Positions 52,836 to 62,559 of a stretch of DNA of 64,000 bases are shown here, in pieces. Under the pieces are notes generated by a model that was not told where the DNA came from, made no database searches, and worked only from the letters and a program-made list of their open reading frames with translations. The stretch lies in assembly GCF_010994755.1 (NCBI RefSeq), contig NZ_WHSB02000021.1:35766-99765 (forward strand), given 5' to 3'. The position numbers and the translations under genes were made by a program. Source of the DNA: Shinella lacus (GTDB taxonomy: Bacteria > Pseudomonadota > Alphaproteobacteria > Rhizobiales > Rhizobiaceae). Numbering within the stretch: position 1 is the stretch's first letter; every line of letters begins with the position of its first letter.

Positions 52836-54053
52836 TCAAAGCGGTGCGCGGCGTTTTCGCGCGAGCATGGGCGCATATTCCAGGCAGTAGAGGCCGAAGG
52901 CGGTGATCCAGAGCAGGCCCGAAGCAGCATAGAGGATGGGGCTGAGGTCCGGCAGGATTTCCGCGAGCGGGCGCACCAGCGCGCAGAGGATGAGGGCGGC
53001 ATAGGAGGCCACCGTGACCTTCGAGGCGACCAGGGCGCGGCCGGTATGGCCAAGGCTCGCCCGCGTCATGACCGCCAGCATCATGCAGGCGATGGCGCCG
53101 ACCGAGAGCAGATGCAGCACCGAGCGTTCTTCGAGATATCCCAATGCGCTGAGGCTGATAGCCAAAAGGCCGAGCGGGATGAAGATATAGGCGATGTGCA
53201 GGATGACGAGGATCCGGTCCCGTGCCACCGTCCAGCCGCGCCAGCGGTGCAGGCGGATGCAATGGAGGGCGCCAGCGGCCGCGCCCGCAGCAGCGGTTGC
53301 CGGGTGCTCGGGGAGAATGGCCCAGAGGCCGAATGCACCGGCACCTGCGAGGATCGCGACCATGTCATAGGTGTTGTAGGGCACCGGAAAATCGGTGCGG
53401 CCGAACTTGTTGAGCCAGTTGCGCGTAAAGCTTGGAATGATGCGCCCGCCGACGATCATGACCAGCACGACATAGGCGGCGACGGCGAGGCGGATCGCCC
53501 TAGGGTCGTGCCCGCCATGAATGGCTGCCATGTGATAGAGCGCATTGGCGAGCGACAGGGCGGCGAGCCCGGCCAGAACCTTCAGATCCTTCCACTTGCG
53601 CCCGGCCACCACCTCGCGCGTGCAGATGGCGAGCAGGACGGGCAGGAAGAGCGCATCGATGGTGGCGGCCACGGCCACGCCGATCGCATCGGAGGTGAGA
53701 AGTGCGATGCGGCCGGCGCACCAGAGCGCAAAGAGGCCTGCCAGCGGCCAGCCGGAAACCGGCAGGCGCCCGGTCCAGTTCGGCACGGCCGTCAGCAGGA
53801 AGCCTGCGAGTACGGCGGAGGCGAAGCCGAACAGCATTTCGTGCGCGTGCCAGTTGGGCGCGCCATAGGTCTCGGCAATCGTGATGTGGCCTGTTATCGC
53901 GGCGATCCACAGACCCATGGCCGCGATGGCCCAGAGCGCGCCGCCGAGAAAGAATGGCCGGAACCCATAGGAGAAGAGCACTGGTCCGGTGCGGGAAAGA
54001 CCGCGCGGCACGGGGCGGCCGACGGATGGACTGACGGGGGGATTTGCAGACAT
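52836..54053 (-). CDS. nnrS: NnrS, haem-copper membrane protein of NO metabolism
   Basis: A 405-residue NnrS protein with 12 helices. Signatures: FSYGFRPFFLGGALWAI, APNWHAHEMLFGFASAVLAG, VGGRIIPSFTRNWLNK and MTRASLGHTGR. NnrS binds haem and copper and protects against NO-derived iron complexes. ATG 54053 follows AAAGGAAA. NnrR boxes lie upstream, shared with nirK. Confidence 0.94.
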   Translation of the reverse strand: MSANPPVSPSVGRPVPRGLSRTGPVLFSYGFRPFFLGGALWAIAAMGLWIAAITGHITIAETYGAPNWHAHEMLFGFASAVLAGFLLTAVPNWTGRLPVSGWPLAGLFALWCAGRIALLTSDAIGVAVAATIDALFLPVLLAICTREVVAGRKWKDLKVLAGLAALSLANALYHMAAIHGGHDPRAIRLAVAAYVVLVMIVGGRIIPSFTRNWLNKFGRTDFPVPYNTYDMVAILAGAGAFGLWAILPEHPATAAAGAAAGALHCIRLHRWRGWTVARDRILVILHIAYIFIPLGLLAISLSALGYLEERSVLHLLSVGAIACMMLAVMTRASLGHTGRALVASKVTVASYAALILCALVRPLAEILPDLSPILYAASGLLWITAFGLYCLEYAPMLARKRRAPL

Positions 54054-54110
54054 TGATGTCACTTTCCTTTGCAATCGTCAGCTGTTTCTAGGGCCTCCAT
54101 CGGGCTCTTT

Positions 54111-54128
54111 CTTTGCGAGATGGCAAAG
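54111..54128. promoter_or_regulatory. NnrR box upstream of nnrS
   Basis: CTTTGC-GAGATG-GCAAAG, perfect half-sites, 58 bases before nnrS and 144 before nirK. Confidence 0.8.
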
Positions 54129-54173
54129 AGCAAATCAGCATCTGCCAAAATGCCGCAGCGGCCGGAAGGGCCT

Positions 54174-54191
54174 GTTTGTCCCACCACAAAG
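54174..54191. promoter_or_regulatory. NnrR-type box upstream of nirK
   Basis: GTTTGT-CCCACC-ACAAAG, TTG-N8-CAA spacing, 81 bases before nirK. Confidence 0.75.
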
Positions 54192-54271
54192 AGGTTGGCG
54201 CGAATGCTCCTAGAACAGAGAGGACCGGGCGATAGGCACATCGCTCCGTCCTTTCGAAAAGGAGAAATTCA

Positions 54272-55414
54272 ATGACCGAGCAGTTTCAGATGACCCGCCG
54301 CACGATCCTCGGCGGTGCCGCGTTTGCCGGCGTCCTGACGCCGATCATTGCGGCGTCGATGGCCCGCGCCGAAGGCGGCGCGGTCGAAACAAACGCCGCG
54401 GCGACCGCGGCCGACATCGCCAAGCTGGAGCGCGTGAAGGTCGAGCTCGTCAAGCCGCCCTTCGTGCACGCCCACACCCAGAAGGCCGAAGGCGGCCCGA
54501 AGGTCTATGAGTTCACCATGACGATCGAGGAAAAGAAGATGATCCTCGACGACAAGGGCACGGAAGTGCACGCCATGACCTTCAACGGCTCGGTTCCCGG
54601 CCCGCTGATGGTGGTGCACCAGAACGACTATGTCGAGCTGACGCTGATCAACCCCGAGACCAACGAGCTGCAGCACAATATCGACTTCCATGCGGCGACC
54701 GGCGCTCTCGGCGGCGGCGCGCTGACGGTGGTCAATCCCGGCGAACGCACCGTGCTGCGCTTCAAGGCCACCAAGGCAGGCGTCTTCGTCTACCACTGCG
54801 CACCTCCCGGAATGGTGCCGTGGCACGTCACCTCGGGCATGAACGGCGCCATCATGGTGCTGCCGCGCGAAGGCCTGAGTGATGGCCACGGCAAGGAGCT
54901 GACCTATGACCACATCTACTATGTCGGCGAGCAGGACTTTTATGTCCCCCGTGATGCCGAGGGCAACTTCAAGAAATATGCCAGCGTCGGCGAAGCCTAT
55001 AACGATACGCTTGCGGTCATGCGGACCCTCACCCCGAGCCACATCGTCTTCAATGGCGCCGTGGGCGCACTGACGGGCGACAACGCGCTGAAGGCCAAGG
55101 TGGGCGACAGGGTGCTGGTCGTGCATTCGCAGGCCAACCGCGACACCCGCCCGCACCTGATCGGCGGCCATGGCGACTATGTCTGGCAGACCGGCAAGTT
55201 CCACAATCCACCTGATGTCGACCAGGAAACCTGGTTCATTCCGGGCGGCACGGCGGGCGCGGCCTACTATACCTTCCAGCAGCCCGGCATCTACGCCTAT
55301 GTGAACCACAACCTCATCGAGGCCTTCGAACTGGGTGCCGCCGGCCACTTCGCCGTCACCGGCGACTGGAACGATGACCTGATGACCTCGGTCACACCGC
55401 CCAGCGGCGCCTGA
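54272..55414 (+). CDS. nirK: NirK, copper nitrite reductase
   Basis: A 380-residue Tat-exported (Arg9-Arg10) trimeric copper enzyme reducing nitrite to NO. Type-1 copper ligands are H135, C176, H185 and M190; type-2 ligands H140, H175 and H346. The catalytic Asp (D138, in HNIDFH) and His (H295, in RPHLIGGH) are intact. An AAGGAG site precedes the ATG. It is a class I NirK by its short linker and length. Confidence 0.98.
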   Translation: MTEQFQMTRRTILGGAAFAGVLTPIIAASMARAEGGAVETNAAATAADIAKLERVKVELVKPPFVHAHTQKAEGGPKVYEFTMTIEEKKMILDDKGTEVHAMTFNGSVPGPLMVVHQNDYVELTLINPETNELQHNIDFHAATGALGGGALTVVNPGERTVLRFKATKAGVFVYHCAPPGMVPWHVTSGMNGAIMVLPREGLSDGHGKELTYDHIYYVGEQDFYVPRDAEGNFKKYASVGEAYNDTLAVMRTLTPSHIVFNGAVGALTGDNALKAKVGDRVLVVHSQANRDTRPHLIGGHGDYVWQTGKFHNPPDVDQETWFIPGGTAGAAYYTFQQPGIYAYVNHNLIEAFELGAAGHFAVTGDWNDDLMTSVTPPSGA

Positions 55415-55429
55415 CACCACCCGACAAAG

Positions 55430-55455
55430 GCGCGCCCGTCTTGGGACGGGCGCGC
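55430..55455 (+). terminator. Hairpin after nirK
   Basis: GCGCGCCCGTC-TTGG-GACGGGCGCGC, an 11-base perfect stem 16 bases after nirK; a second small palindrome CTTGCG-GAT-CGCAAG adjoins it (55455-55469). It would reduce nirV relative to nirK. Confidence 0.7.
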
Positions 55456-55545
55456 TTGCGGATCGCAAGGCTGCGATTCCCATACCAATCGGCGCCCAGT
55501 CCCGGACGCCGAACGATCGTCCGGGCGAGGCGTAAGGAGGCCTTC

Positions 55546-56460
55546 ATGACTGCGCTGACATCGAAACCCGGCATTCCCCTGAAATCACTTGCGCTTCCCG
55601 CCCTGCTGCTGGCGGCACTTGCCGGCACGCTCGCGATCAAGGCTGATCTTATCGGATTGGCGGCTACCGGCCCCGTGTTGGACGAGCCGTTGACGGTGGA
55701 AATCGCGCCGCGCCGCTTCGAGTATCGCGACAGCGGCGAGTTCTTCCGCAACGGCTTTGCCGTCGATGGGCCGGTGAAGAGCGTCACCATGCGCCGCCCG
55801 CTCACCATCATGAAATATCAGGTGACGGCTGCCGACTATGGCCGCTGCGTGGCCGACGGCGTCTGTCCGGCGGCCGAGCCGGGCTTTGCACCTCACGATG
55901 CCACCACGACACCGGCGACCGGCGTCAGCTATGATGATGCCATCGCCTATGCCGGCTGGCTGAGTGCGCGCACCGGCGAGGTCTGGGTGTTGCCGACCGA
56001 CCAGGATCTTGCTTTTGCCGCGGGGTCCCGGTTTCCCGACGATGCGCTCGGCGTCGATATCAACAGCACCAATCCGGCCGATCGCTGGCTCGCCGACTAT
56101 AACCGCGAGGCGGCGCGCAAGGCGTCGCGTGATCCGGTGCCGCAGCCGCTCGGCCGTTTCGGCGAGAACGAATACGGCTTTGCGGATTTCGCCGGCAATA
56201 TCTGGGAGTGGACGGCGACCTGCAACCGGCGCGTTAATCTCGACAAGGCCGGTACCGTCGTGAACGACGTGTCGTCCTGCGGCATCTATGTCGCGAGCGG
56301 CAAGCACCGGGCGGCGCTGAGTTCGTTCGTACGCAACCCGAAGGGCGGCGGTTGCGCGGTCGGGGTTCCGCCTGACAATGTCGGCTTCCGGCTGGTCAAG
56401 GATACACGCTGGTACGCCCCGCTTCTTGCCAGGTTGAAAACGCGCGGACTTGCGTTCTGA
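55546..56460 (+). CDS. nirV: NirV, FGE-sulfatase-domain protein
   Basis: A 304-residue protein of the formylglycine-generating-enzyme fold, conserved next to nirK in rhizobia. One N-terminal helix (LALPALLLAALAGTLAI) then the SUMF domain with MRRPLTIMKYQVTAADYGRC, WVLPTDQDLAFAAGSRF, ENEYGFADFAGNIWEWTATC and NVGFRLVKD. GGAGG precedes ATG 55546. Its exact role in nitrite reduction is unsettled. Confidence 0.94.
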   Translation: MTALTSKPGIPLKSLALPALLLAALAGTLAIKADLIGLAATGPVLDEPLTVEIAPRRFEYRDSGEFFRNGFAVDGPVKSVTMRRPLTIMKYQVTAADYGRCVADGVCPAAEPGFAPHDATTTPATGVSYDDAIAYAGWLSARTGEVWVLPTDQDLAFAAGSRFPDDALGVDINSTNPADRWLADYNREAARKASRDPVPQPLGRFGENEYGFADFAGNIWEWTATCNRRVNLDKAGTVVNDVSSCGIYVASGKHRAALSSFVRNPKGGGCAVGVPPDNVGFRLVKDTRWYAPLLARLKTRGLAF

Positions 56461-56495
56461 ACTTTTTGCCGGCGGAGAGGCATGATAGAAGCCGG

Positions 56496-56515
56496 GTGCA
56501 CCGATGACGGTGCAC
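56496..56515. promoter_or_regulatory. Inverted repeat upstream of nnrR
   Basis: GTGCACCG-ATGA-CGGTGCAC, a perfect 8-base dyad ending 16 bases before the nnrR start. It could be a hairpin ending nirV transcription or an operator. Confidence 0.45.
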
Positions 56516-56531
56516 GCAAAGGGAAACGATT

Positions 56532-57227
56532 GTGAAGATTGACCGGACCGTCGTCCGGTCGCTTGCCCTGTTCGACAGGATGAGCGACGAGGATCTCGAC
56601 AGGCTGCTAAATCACGCGACGGCGCGCCGCGTGCCGCAGGGCGATGCCGTCTTCGAGCAGGGCCAGCAGGCGGCGAGCTTCTTCCTGCTGCTGCACGGTC
56701 GCCTGAAGGTGACGCAGGTGACGGAGGACGGCCAGCAGATCATCGTGCGCGTCGTGCATCCCGGCGATCTCTTCGGCTTTGCCAAGGCTTTGCAGCGCTC
56801 CGACTATCCGGGCACCGCGAAGGCCGCGACGGAAAGCGTCATCCTCGGCTGGCCGACAGATCTCTGGCCGCATTTTGTCGAACAGAACCCCCGCCTTGCC
56901 GTCAGCGCCATGCAGACGATCGGCCAGCGACTGGAAGAGGCGCACACCCGCATCCGGGAAATGTCGACGCAGGAGGTGGAGCGCCGCGTGGCGCATGCCG
57001 TGCTCAGGCTCTCCAAGCAGGCCGGCCGCAAGGAAGGCGAGGGTGTGCGTATCGATTTCCCGATCTCCCGGCAGGACATTGCCGAAATGACCGGCACGAC
57101 GCTGCACACCGTCTCGCGCATCCTAAGTGCCTGGGAATCGCAGGGCCTTGTCGAGGGTGGTCGCCAGAAGCTTCTGGTGAGGGATATGGCCGGCCTTGCC
57201 GCTCTCGCGGACGGTGGCCGCGACTGA
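56532..57227 (+). CDS. nnrR: NnrR, NO-responsive Crp/Fnr regulator
   Basis: A 231-residue regulator with an N-terminal cyclic-nucleotide-like domain (HGRLKVTQVTEDGQQIIVRV) and a C-terminal helix-turn-helix (ISRQDIAEMTGTTLHTVSRI). There is no FNR-type Cys cluster at the N-terminus, in line with NnrR. GTG start; no strong ribosome site. It is the probable activator of the CTTTGC-N6-GCAAAG boxes in this window. Confidence 0.95.
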   Translation: MKIDRTVVRSLALFDRMSDEDLDRLLNHATARRVPQGDAVFEQGQQAASFFLLLHGRLKVTQVTEDGQQIIVRVVHPGDLFGFAKALQRSDYPGTAKAATESVILGWPTDLWPHFVEQNPRLAVSAMQTIGQRLEEAHTRIREMSTQEVERRVAHAVLRLSKQAGRKEGEGVRIDFPISRQDIAEMTGTTLHTVSRILSAWESQGLVEGGRQKLLVRDMAGLAALADGGRD

Positions 57228-57478
57228 CGTTCTGGTGTTTATTTTACCGCGTCATTATTCAGTAAATTCTGAATTATTCTTATTTATTATAATATTTATC
57301 TTAAATTATCGGCGTTTTTCTAGGAATGATTCGCACTTCGATGTATTTCTGTCGACATATCCAGATTTGACATTACACAAATATAATTATGATAGAAAAA
57401 GTATAGTTTATTATTCTTTCTTTCTTGGGGATGGATGCTAGTATCGCGGCAATGAATTGTCGCCGGAGGTAAGCATCT
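57228..57478 (+). promoter_or_regulatory. A+T-rich leader before napE with FNR-like box
   Basis: A 251-base gene-free stretch rich in A+T (for example TTATTTATTATAATATTTATC near 57281), unlike the high-GC flanks. It contains TTGACATTACACAA at 57367-57380 (TTG-N8-CAA, one mismatch in the right half to TCAA). The leader probably carries the nap promoter. Confidence 0.6.
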
Positions 57479-57670
57479 TTGTCCGACGTCTTGACAGATC
57501 ATCCGTCGCCGCCCGCGCCGAAATCCAGCCGGCGCCGCGAATTGCTGACGTTCCTCATCCTGGCCTTCGGGATCTGGCCCATCCTCGCCGTTGGTATCGT
57601 TGGGGGGTATGGCTTCCTCGTGTGGGGTTTCCAGATCATCTACGGGCCACCCGGCCCGCCTAGCCATTGA
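57479..57670 (+). CDS. napE: NapE, small nap membrane protein
   Basis: A 63-residue single-helix protein (LTFLILAFGIWPILAVGIVG) with Arg-rich lead-in SSRRREL, as in NapE. TTG 57479 follows GGAGG at 10 bases. Its role in Nap is not essential in other bacteria. Confidence 0.9.
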   Translation: MSDVLTDHPSPPAPKSSRRRELLTFLILAFGIWPILAVGIVGGYGFLVWGFQIIYGPPGPPSH

Positions 57671-57674
57671 GGGC

Positions 57675-58181
57675 ATGGCCATGCGGCAGGAAGCATTGTC
57701 CCGGCGTGATTTTCTGAAAGGCAGCAGGCGGAGCGCGGCCGTCTCTATCCGGCCTCCCGGCATGCTGGATGCGGCGAGCGCCGACTGCACTGGTTGCGGT
57801 GCCTGTGTCGAACACTGTCCGACCGGCATTGTCAGCCTCGTCGACAATCGCCCTGTACTCGATTTCGCCGCAGGCGAGTGCACTTTCTGTGGCGCTTGCG
57901 CGGAGCACTGTCCCGAGCCTGTCTTTGCCGAGGACGCGGTGACCCGATTCGATCACGTCGTCGCCATCGCCACGTCCTGTTTGCCCTTCCAGCGCGTCGA
58001 CTGTCAGGCCTGCCGGGACGCCTGTCCCACCGGCGCGATCCGGTTTCGTCCGGTGCTTGGCGGACCCTTCGTACCAGAGTTGACGGCCGCGGCCTGTACG
58101 GGCTGCGGCGCCTGTATTTCCGTCTGTCCCGTCAGCGCGGTTTCGATCGTGCCGCAGAGCGCGGAGGCCGCCTATGCATGA
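57675..58181 (+). CDS. napF: NapF, ferredoxin-type maturation protein
   Basis: A 168-residue cytosolic protein with four cysteine clusters: CTGCGACVEHCP, CTFCGACAEHCPE, CQACRDACP and CTGCGACISVCP. It helps load the iron-sulfur cluster of NapA. ATG 57675 is 4 bases after napE; overlaps napD by 8 bases. Confidence 0.95.
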   Translation: MAMRQEALSRRDFLKGSRRSAAVSIRPPGMLDAASADCTGCGACVEHCPTGIVSLVDNRPVLDFAAGECTFCGACAEHCPEPVFAEDAVTRFDHVVAIATSCLPFQRVDCQACRDACPTGAIRFRPVLGGPFVPELTAAACTGCGACISVCPVSAVSIVPQSAEAAYA

Positions 58182-58419
58182 GCGGCGGCAACATCACATT
58201 TCCAGCGCGGTCATCGCCACCAAGCCCGGCGGGATCGACGGCGTGCTGGCCGCCCTTGCCGGCTTCGACAATGTCGAGGTGCATGGCGCAGACAAGGGCA
58301 AGATCGTCATCGTCATCGAGGGACCGTCGACCGGGGTGCTGGGCGATACGCTGATGCGCATCTCGCTCCTCGACGGTGTGATCGCGGCAAATATGGTTTT
58401 CGAACATGTCGAAATGTAA
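58174..58419 (+). CDS. napD: NapD, NapA chaperone
   Basis: An 81-residue twin-arginine chaperone ([39 protein letters not shown]) that binds the NapA signal peptide before export. Overlaps napF by 8 bases, and its end overlaps the frame leading to napA. Confidence 0.94.
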   Translation: MHERRQHHISSAVIATKPGGIDGVLAALAGFDNVEVHGADKGKIVIVIEGPSTGVLGDTLMRISLLDGVIAANMVFEHVEM

Positions 58420-58432
58420 GGGAACGAGGCTG

Positions 58433-60937
58433 ATGGGCAGCGAACTGACGCGGCGTGACATCCTGAAGGCCCAGGCGGCGGGCGTCGCTGCGGCGGCGGC
58501 CGGCATTGCACTGCCGGCGGCCGCCCAGCCGGTGCCGGGCGGCGTGAGCGCTCTCGAAATCAAATGGGACAAGGCGCCGTGCCGGTTCTGCGGCACGGGC
58601 TGCGGCGTCATGGTGGGCGTCAAGGAAGGCAAGGTCGTTGCCACCCATGGCGACATGCAGGCCGAGGTCAATCGCGGCCTGAACTGCATCAAGGGCTATT
58701 TTCTCTCCAAGATCATGTACGGGGCCGATCGCCTGACGACGCCGCTCCTGCGCAAGCGCGACGGTACCTATGCCAAGGACGGTGAGTTCGAGCCGGTGAT
58801 CTGGGAAGAGGCCTTCGACGTGATGGCCGAACAGGCCAAGAAGGTGCTGAAGGAAAAAGGTCCGACGGCGCTCGGCATGTTCGGTTCCGGCCAGTGGACG
58901 ATCTTCGAGGGCTATGCCGCGACCAAGCTTATGCGCGCCGGCTTCCGCTCGAACAATCTCGATCCGAATGCCCGCCACTGCATGGCCTCAGCCGCCTATG
59001 CCTTCATGCGCACGTTCGGCATGGACGAGCCGATGGGCTGCTATGACGATTTCGAACATGCCGACGCCTTCGTGCTCTGGGGCTCGAACATGGCGGAGAT
59101 GCACCCGATCCTGTGGACCCGCATTGCCGACCGGCGGCTCGGCCACGACCATGTGCGTGTGGCGGTGCTCTCCACCTTCACCCACCGCAGCATGGACCTG
59201 GCCGATATCCCGATGGTGTTCAAGCCAGGCACCGACCTCGTCATCCTCAACTACATCGCCAATCACATCATCCAGACCGGTCGGGTGAACGAGGATTTCG
59301 TCAAGAACCACACGAAATTTGTGCGCGGTGTCACCGATATCGGTTATGGCCTGAGGCCGGATAACCCCGTCGAAGTGAAGGCGGCCAATTCCGCCGACCC
59401 GGCCAAGACCCAGGCAATCGACTACGAGGCGTTCAAAGCTTTCGTGTCCGAATACACGCTGGAAAAGGCGGTCGAGATGACCGGCGTCGAGGCCGGCTTC
59501 CTCAAGCAGCTCGCCGAGCTCTATGCCGACCCTGATCGTAAGGTCATGTCGCTCTGGACCATGGGCTTCAACCAGCATGTGCGCGGCGTCTGGGCCAATC
59601 AGATGGTCTACAACCTGCATCTGTTGACGGGCAAGATTTCCGAACCCGGCAACAGCCCGTTCTCGCTGACCGGCCAGCCCTCGGCCTGCGGCACGGCGCG
59701 CGAGGTCGGCACCTTCGCCCATCGCCTGCCGGCCGATATGGTGGTGACCAATCCGGAACATCGCAAACATGCGGAAGAGATTTGGCGCATTCCGCACGGC
59801 ATCATCCCGGAAAAACCGGGTTACCACGCCGTCCAGCAGGACCGCATGCTCAAGGACGGCAAGCTCAATTTCTACTGGGTGCAGGTCAACAACAACGTCC
59901 AGGCCGGTCCGAACACCTCGAACGAGACCTATCAGGGCTATCGCAATCCGGACAATTTCATCGTCGTGTCGGATGCCTATCCGACGATCACGGCGATGAG
60001 CGCCGACCTTGTCCTGCCTGCTGCCATGTGGGTGGAGAAGGAGGGGGCCTACGGCAATGCGGAGCGGCGCACCCATGTCTGGCATCAGCTGGTGCAGGCG
60101 CCGGGCGAGGCGCGCTCCGACCTCTGGCAGATGGTGGAATTCTCCAAGCGCTTCACAACAGACGAGGTCTGGCCGGCGGACATCCTCGCTGCCAACCCCG
60201 ATTACAAGGGGAAGACACTCTATCAGGTGCTCTATGCCGACAGCGACGTCGCGAAATTCCCGATCAGCGAGGTCAAGCCTGAGCACGCCAACAACGAGGC
60301 CCAGCATTTCGGCTTCTATATCCAGAAGGGCCTGTTCGAGGAATATGCCGCCTTCGGCCGCGGCCATGGTCATGACCTTGCACCCTACGACACCTATCAC
60401 GAGGTGCGCGGGCTGCGCTGGCCGGTCGTCGACGGCAAGGAAACGCTGTGGCGCTACCGTGAGGGCTACGACCCCTATGTGAAGCCCGGCGAAGGGGTGA
60501 AATTCTACGGCAACAAGGACGGCAGGGCGGCGATCATCGCCGTGCCCTACGAGCCGCCGGCAGAATCGCCCGATGCCGAATTCGATACTTGGCTCGTCAC
60601 CGGCCGCGTGCTCGAGCACTGGCATTCCGGCTCGATGACAATGCGCGTGCCCGAACTCTTCAAGGCATTTCCCGGCGCGCGCTGCTTCATGAATGCCGAC
60701 GATGCGCGCAAGCGCGGCCTCAACCAGGGCTCGGAAATTCGCATCATCTCGCGGCGCGGCGAAATCCGTTCGCGCGTCGAGACGCGCGGGCGAAACCGTA
60801 TGCCATCAGGCGTGATCTTCGTGCCGTGGTTCGATGCCAGCCAGCTCATCAACAAGGTCACGCTCGACGCTACCGATCCCATCTCGAAACAGACGGATTA
60901 CAAGAAATGCGCAGTCAAGATCGTACCCGTCGCATAA
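58433..60937 (+). CDS. napA: NapA, periplasmic nitrate reductase catalytic subunit
   Basis: An 834-residue Tat-exported (TRRDILKAQ) bis-MGD enzyme reducing nitrate to nitrite. The 4Fe-4S ligands are C50, C53, C57 and C85; the molybdenum Cys is C183 (NARHCMASA). ATG 58433 is preferred over 58406 because GAGG lies before it and it gives the standard N-terminus and length. Confidence 0.97.
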   Translation: MGSELTRRDILKAQAAGVAAAAAGIALPAAAQPVPGGVSALEIKWDKAPCRFCGTGCGVMVGVKEGKVVATHGDMQAEVNRGLNCIKGYFLSKIMYGADRLTTPLLRKRDGTYAKDGEFEPVIWEEAFDVMAEQAKKVLKEKGPTALGMFGSGQWTIFEGYAATKLMRAGFRSNNLDPNARHCMASAAYAFMRTFGMDEPMGCYDDFEHADAFVLWGSNMAEMHPILWTRIADRRLGHDHVRVAVLSTFTHRSMDLADIPMVFKPGTDLVILNYIANHIIQTGRVNEDFVKNHTKFVRGVTDIGYGLRPDNPVEVKAANSADPAKTQAIDYEAFKAFVSEYTLEKAVEMTGVEAGFLKQLAELYADPDRKVMSLWTMGFNQHVRGVWANQMVYNLHLLTGKISEPGNSPFSLTGQPSACGTAREVGTFAHRLPADMVVTNPEHRKHAEEIWRIPHGIIPEKPGYHAVQQDRMLKDGKLNFYWVQVNNNVQAGPNTSNETYQGYRNPDNFIVVSDAYPTITAMSADLVLPAAMWVEKEGAYGNAERRTHVWHQLVQAPGEARSDLWQMVEFSKRFTTDEVWPADILAANPDYKGKTLYQVLYADSDVAKFPISEVKPEHANNEAQHFGFYIQKGLFEEYAAFGRGHGHDLAPYDTYHEVRGLRWPVVDGKETLWRYREGYDPYVKPGEGVKFYGNKDGRAAIIAVPYEPPAESPDAEFDTWLVTGRVLEHWHSGSMTMRVPELFKAFPGARCFMNADDARKRGLNQGSEIRIISRRGEIRSRVETRGRNRMPSGVIFVPWFDASQLINKVTLDATDPISKQTDYKKCAVKIVPVA

Positions 60938-61398
60938 CCCTCCCCAGAGGATGGCTGCTGGCCGCGCTCAGCGCCGCCGTGATCGCCACCAGCGCCATGG
61001 CGCAGATGGTGCCGCAGCTCTCCGGCCCTGACGGAGACAAGATGCAGGAGGTGCCGGCCGATCCGCTGCCGAAGTGGATCGTCGACGATATCAGGCGCAT
61101 GCGCGCCTACCCCGAGCAGCCGCCGATCATTCCGCATTCGATCGACGGTTACCAGCTGTCGGTCAATGCCAACCGCTGCCTGTCCTGTCACAAGCGAGAG
61201 TTCTCGCAGGATGCCGGTGCGCCGATGATCAGCGTCACCCACTACATGACCCGTGAAGGCCAGATGCTCGCCGACGTCTCGCCGCGGCGCTACTTCTGCA
61301 CCGCCTGCCATGTGCCGCAGGCGGACAAGAAGCCGCTTGTCGGCAACACGTTCAAGGACATGAGCGAGCTCGGCGTCACCGGTGCGGGAAGCGAATGA
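60907..61398 (+). CDS. napB: NapB, dihaem cytochrome c
   Basis: A 163-residue exported dihaem cytochrome with sites CLSCH and CTACH. Signal segment [18 protein letters not shown]. It relays electrons from NapC to NapA. ATG 60907 lies inside the end of napA (31-base overlap). Confidence 0.95.
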   Translation: MRSQDRTRRITLPRGWLLAALSAAVIATSAMAQMVPQLSGPDGDKMQEVPADPLPKWIVDDIRRMRAYPEQPPIIPHSIDGYQLSVNANRCLSCHKREFSQDAGAPMISVTHYMTREGQMLADVSPRRYFCTACHVPQADKKPLVGNTFKDMSELGVTGAGSE

Positions 61399-62105
61399 TG
61401 ATGGCGCGCATCAAGGCAATCCTGCTCTGGGTCTGGACTATTCTGACGACGCCGGCGGCAACGCTCAGCCTCGCCTTCCTGACGCTCGGCGGCTTCGTCG
61501 GCGGCGTGATGTTCTGGGGCGCGTTCAACACGGCGCTGGAACTGACCAATACGGAAAAATTCTGCACCTCCTGTCACGAGATGAAAGACAACGTTTATCA
61601 GGAGCTGACCAATACGGTGCATTTCACCAATCGCTCCGGCGTGCGCGCCTCCTGCCCGGATTGCCATGTGCCGCACCAGTGGACCGACAAGATCGCCCGC
61701 AAGATGCAGGCCTCGAAGGAGGTCTGGGGCAAGATCTTCGGCACGATCAACACCCGTGGAAAATTCCTCGACAAGCGGTTGGAGCTGGCCAAGCACGAAT
61801 GGGCGCGCCTGAAGGCGAATGACAGCCTTGAATGCCGCAATTGCCATTCCGCCGCGGCGATGGACTTCACCAAGCAGACGCAACGGGCCGCCGACATCCA
61901 CTCGAAGTATCTCCTGCCGGGCAAGGCGACCTGTATCGACTGCCACAAGGGCATTGCCCATGAACTGCCGAATATGGAGGGCGTCGAACCAGGCTGGAAG
62001 ATGCCAAAGGATCTCGAGGGCCAGGAGCTGCCCGCGGCATCGAGTGATGCCATCGGGGATCTGCGCAAGGCAGTTGCAAGCGCACATGGCTCAATGACAT
62101 TTTAG
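61395..62105 (+). CDS. napC: NapC, tetrahaem quinol dehydrogenase
   Basis: A 236-residue membrane-anchored NapC/NirT cytochrome: one N-terminal helix ([20 protein letters not shown]) and four haem sites CTSCH, CPDCH, CRNCH and CIDCH. It oxidises quinol for NapAB. Overlaps napB by 4 bases; ATG could be 61395, 61398 or 61401. Last gene of napEFDABC. Confidence 0.97.
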   Translation: MMMARIKAILLWVWTILTTPAATLSLAFLTLGGFVGGVMFWGAFNTALELTNTEKFCTSCHEMKDNVYQELTNTVHFTNRSGVRASCPDCHVPHQWTDKIARKMQASKEVWGKIFGTINTRGKFLDKRLELAKHEWARLKANDSLECRNCHSAAAMDFTKQTQRAADIHSKYLLPGKATCIDCHKGIAHELPNMEGVEPGWKMPKDLEGQELPAASSDAIGDLRKAVASAHGSMTF

Positions 62106-62223
62106 GGTCTGCGTTGGTTAAAGTAGGGGTTTTTGGTTCATATCCGTTCAAGAGCTTAATTAGCACATGGCGGCGCGAAAATGGTTTGCGTTCCACTCTG
62201 GAGTTTGTCATGCAATTGCATTA

Positions 62224-62248
62224 CTATCTCCTTAGATGTGGGAGATAG
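62224..62248. promoter_or_regulatory. Operator-like repeat before the RelB gene
   Basis: CTATCTCC-N9-GGAGATAG, a perfect 8-base dyad ending 2 bases before the antitoxin ATG. It overlaps the ribosome site (GGAGAT), as in self-repressed toxin-antitoxin operons. Confidence 0.5.
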
Positions 62249-62250
62249 CT

Positions 62251-62559
62251 ATGGCTGCAAACGCTCTTGTCCAAACACGCATTGATTCCGACGTTCGGGA
62301 CCGTGCCTCCGCCGTGCTTGAGAGCATGGGACTTACGGTTTCTGATGCGGTCCGTATTCTGCTAACCCGTACAGCCAACGAGGGTGCGCTGCCACTTGAG
62401 CTTCTTTCGGGAAGCGAAGCGCACGATGCTTGGTTTCGCGCGAGGGTGCTCGAAGCGTTGAACGATACTCGACCAGATGTGTCCGATGAAGAAGTCGATT
62501 CGCATTTTGCGCAACGTCGAGCAGCGGCCCGTCGCAAATCCGTTGCATCCAAATCGTGA
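62251..62559 (+). CDS. RelB/DinJ-type antitoxin
   Basis: A 102-residue antitoxin. The N-terminal ribbon-helix-helix (LVQTRIDSDVRDRASAVLES) and MGLTVSDAVRILLTRTANEG are RelB/DinJ signatures. GTG of the toxin overlaps its stop by 4 bases. Confidence 0.88.
   Translation: MAANALVQTRIDSDVRDRASAVLESMGLTVSDAVRILLTRTANEGALPLELLSGSEAHDAWFRARVLEALNDTRPDVSDEEVDSHFAQRRAAARRKSVASKS

Noticed and set aside
57196..57441. 81-residue frame in the A+T-rich nap leader
   Set aside because: Overlaps the nnrR end, has atypical sequence and occupies the probable promoter.
58988..60625. Minus-strand open frame (545 residues) opposite napA
   Set aside because: NapA is intact on the plus strand; no supporting ribosome site or homology.
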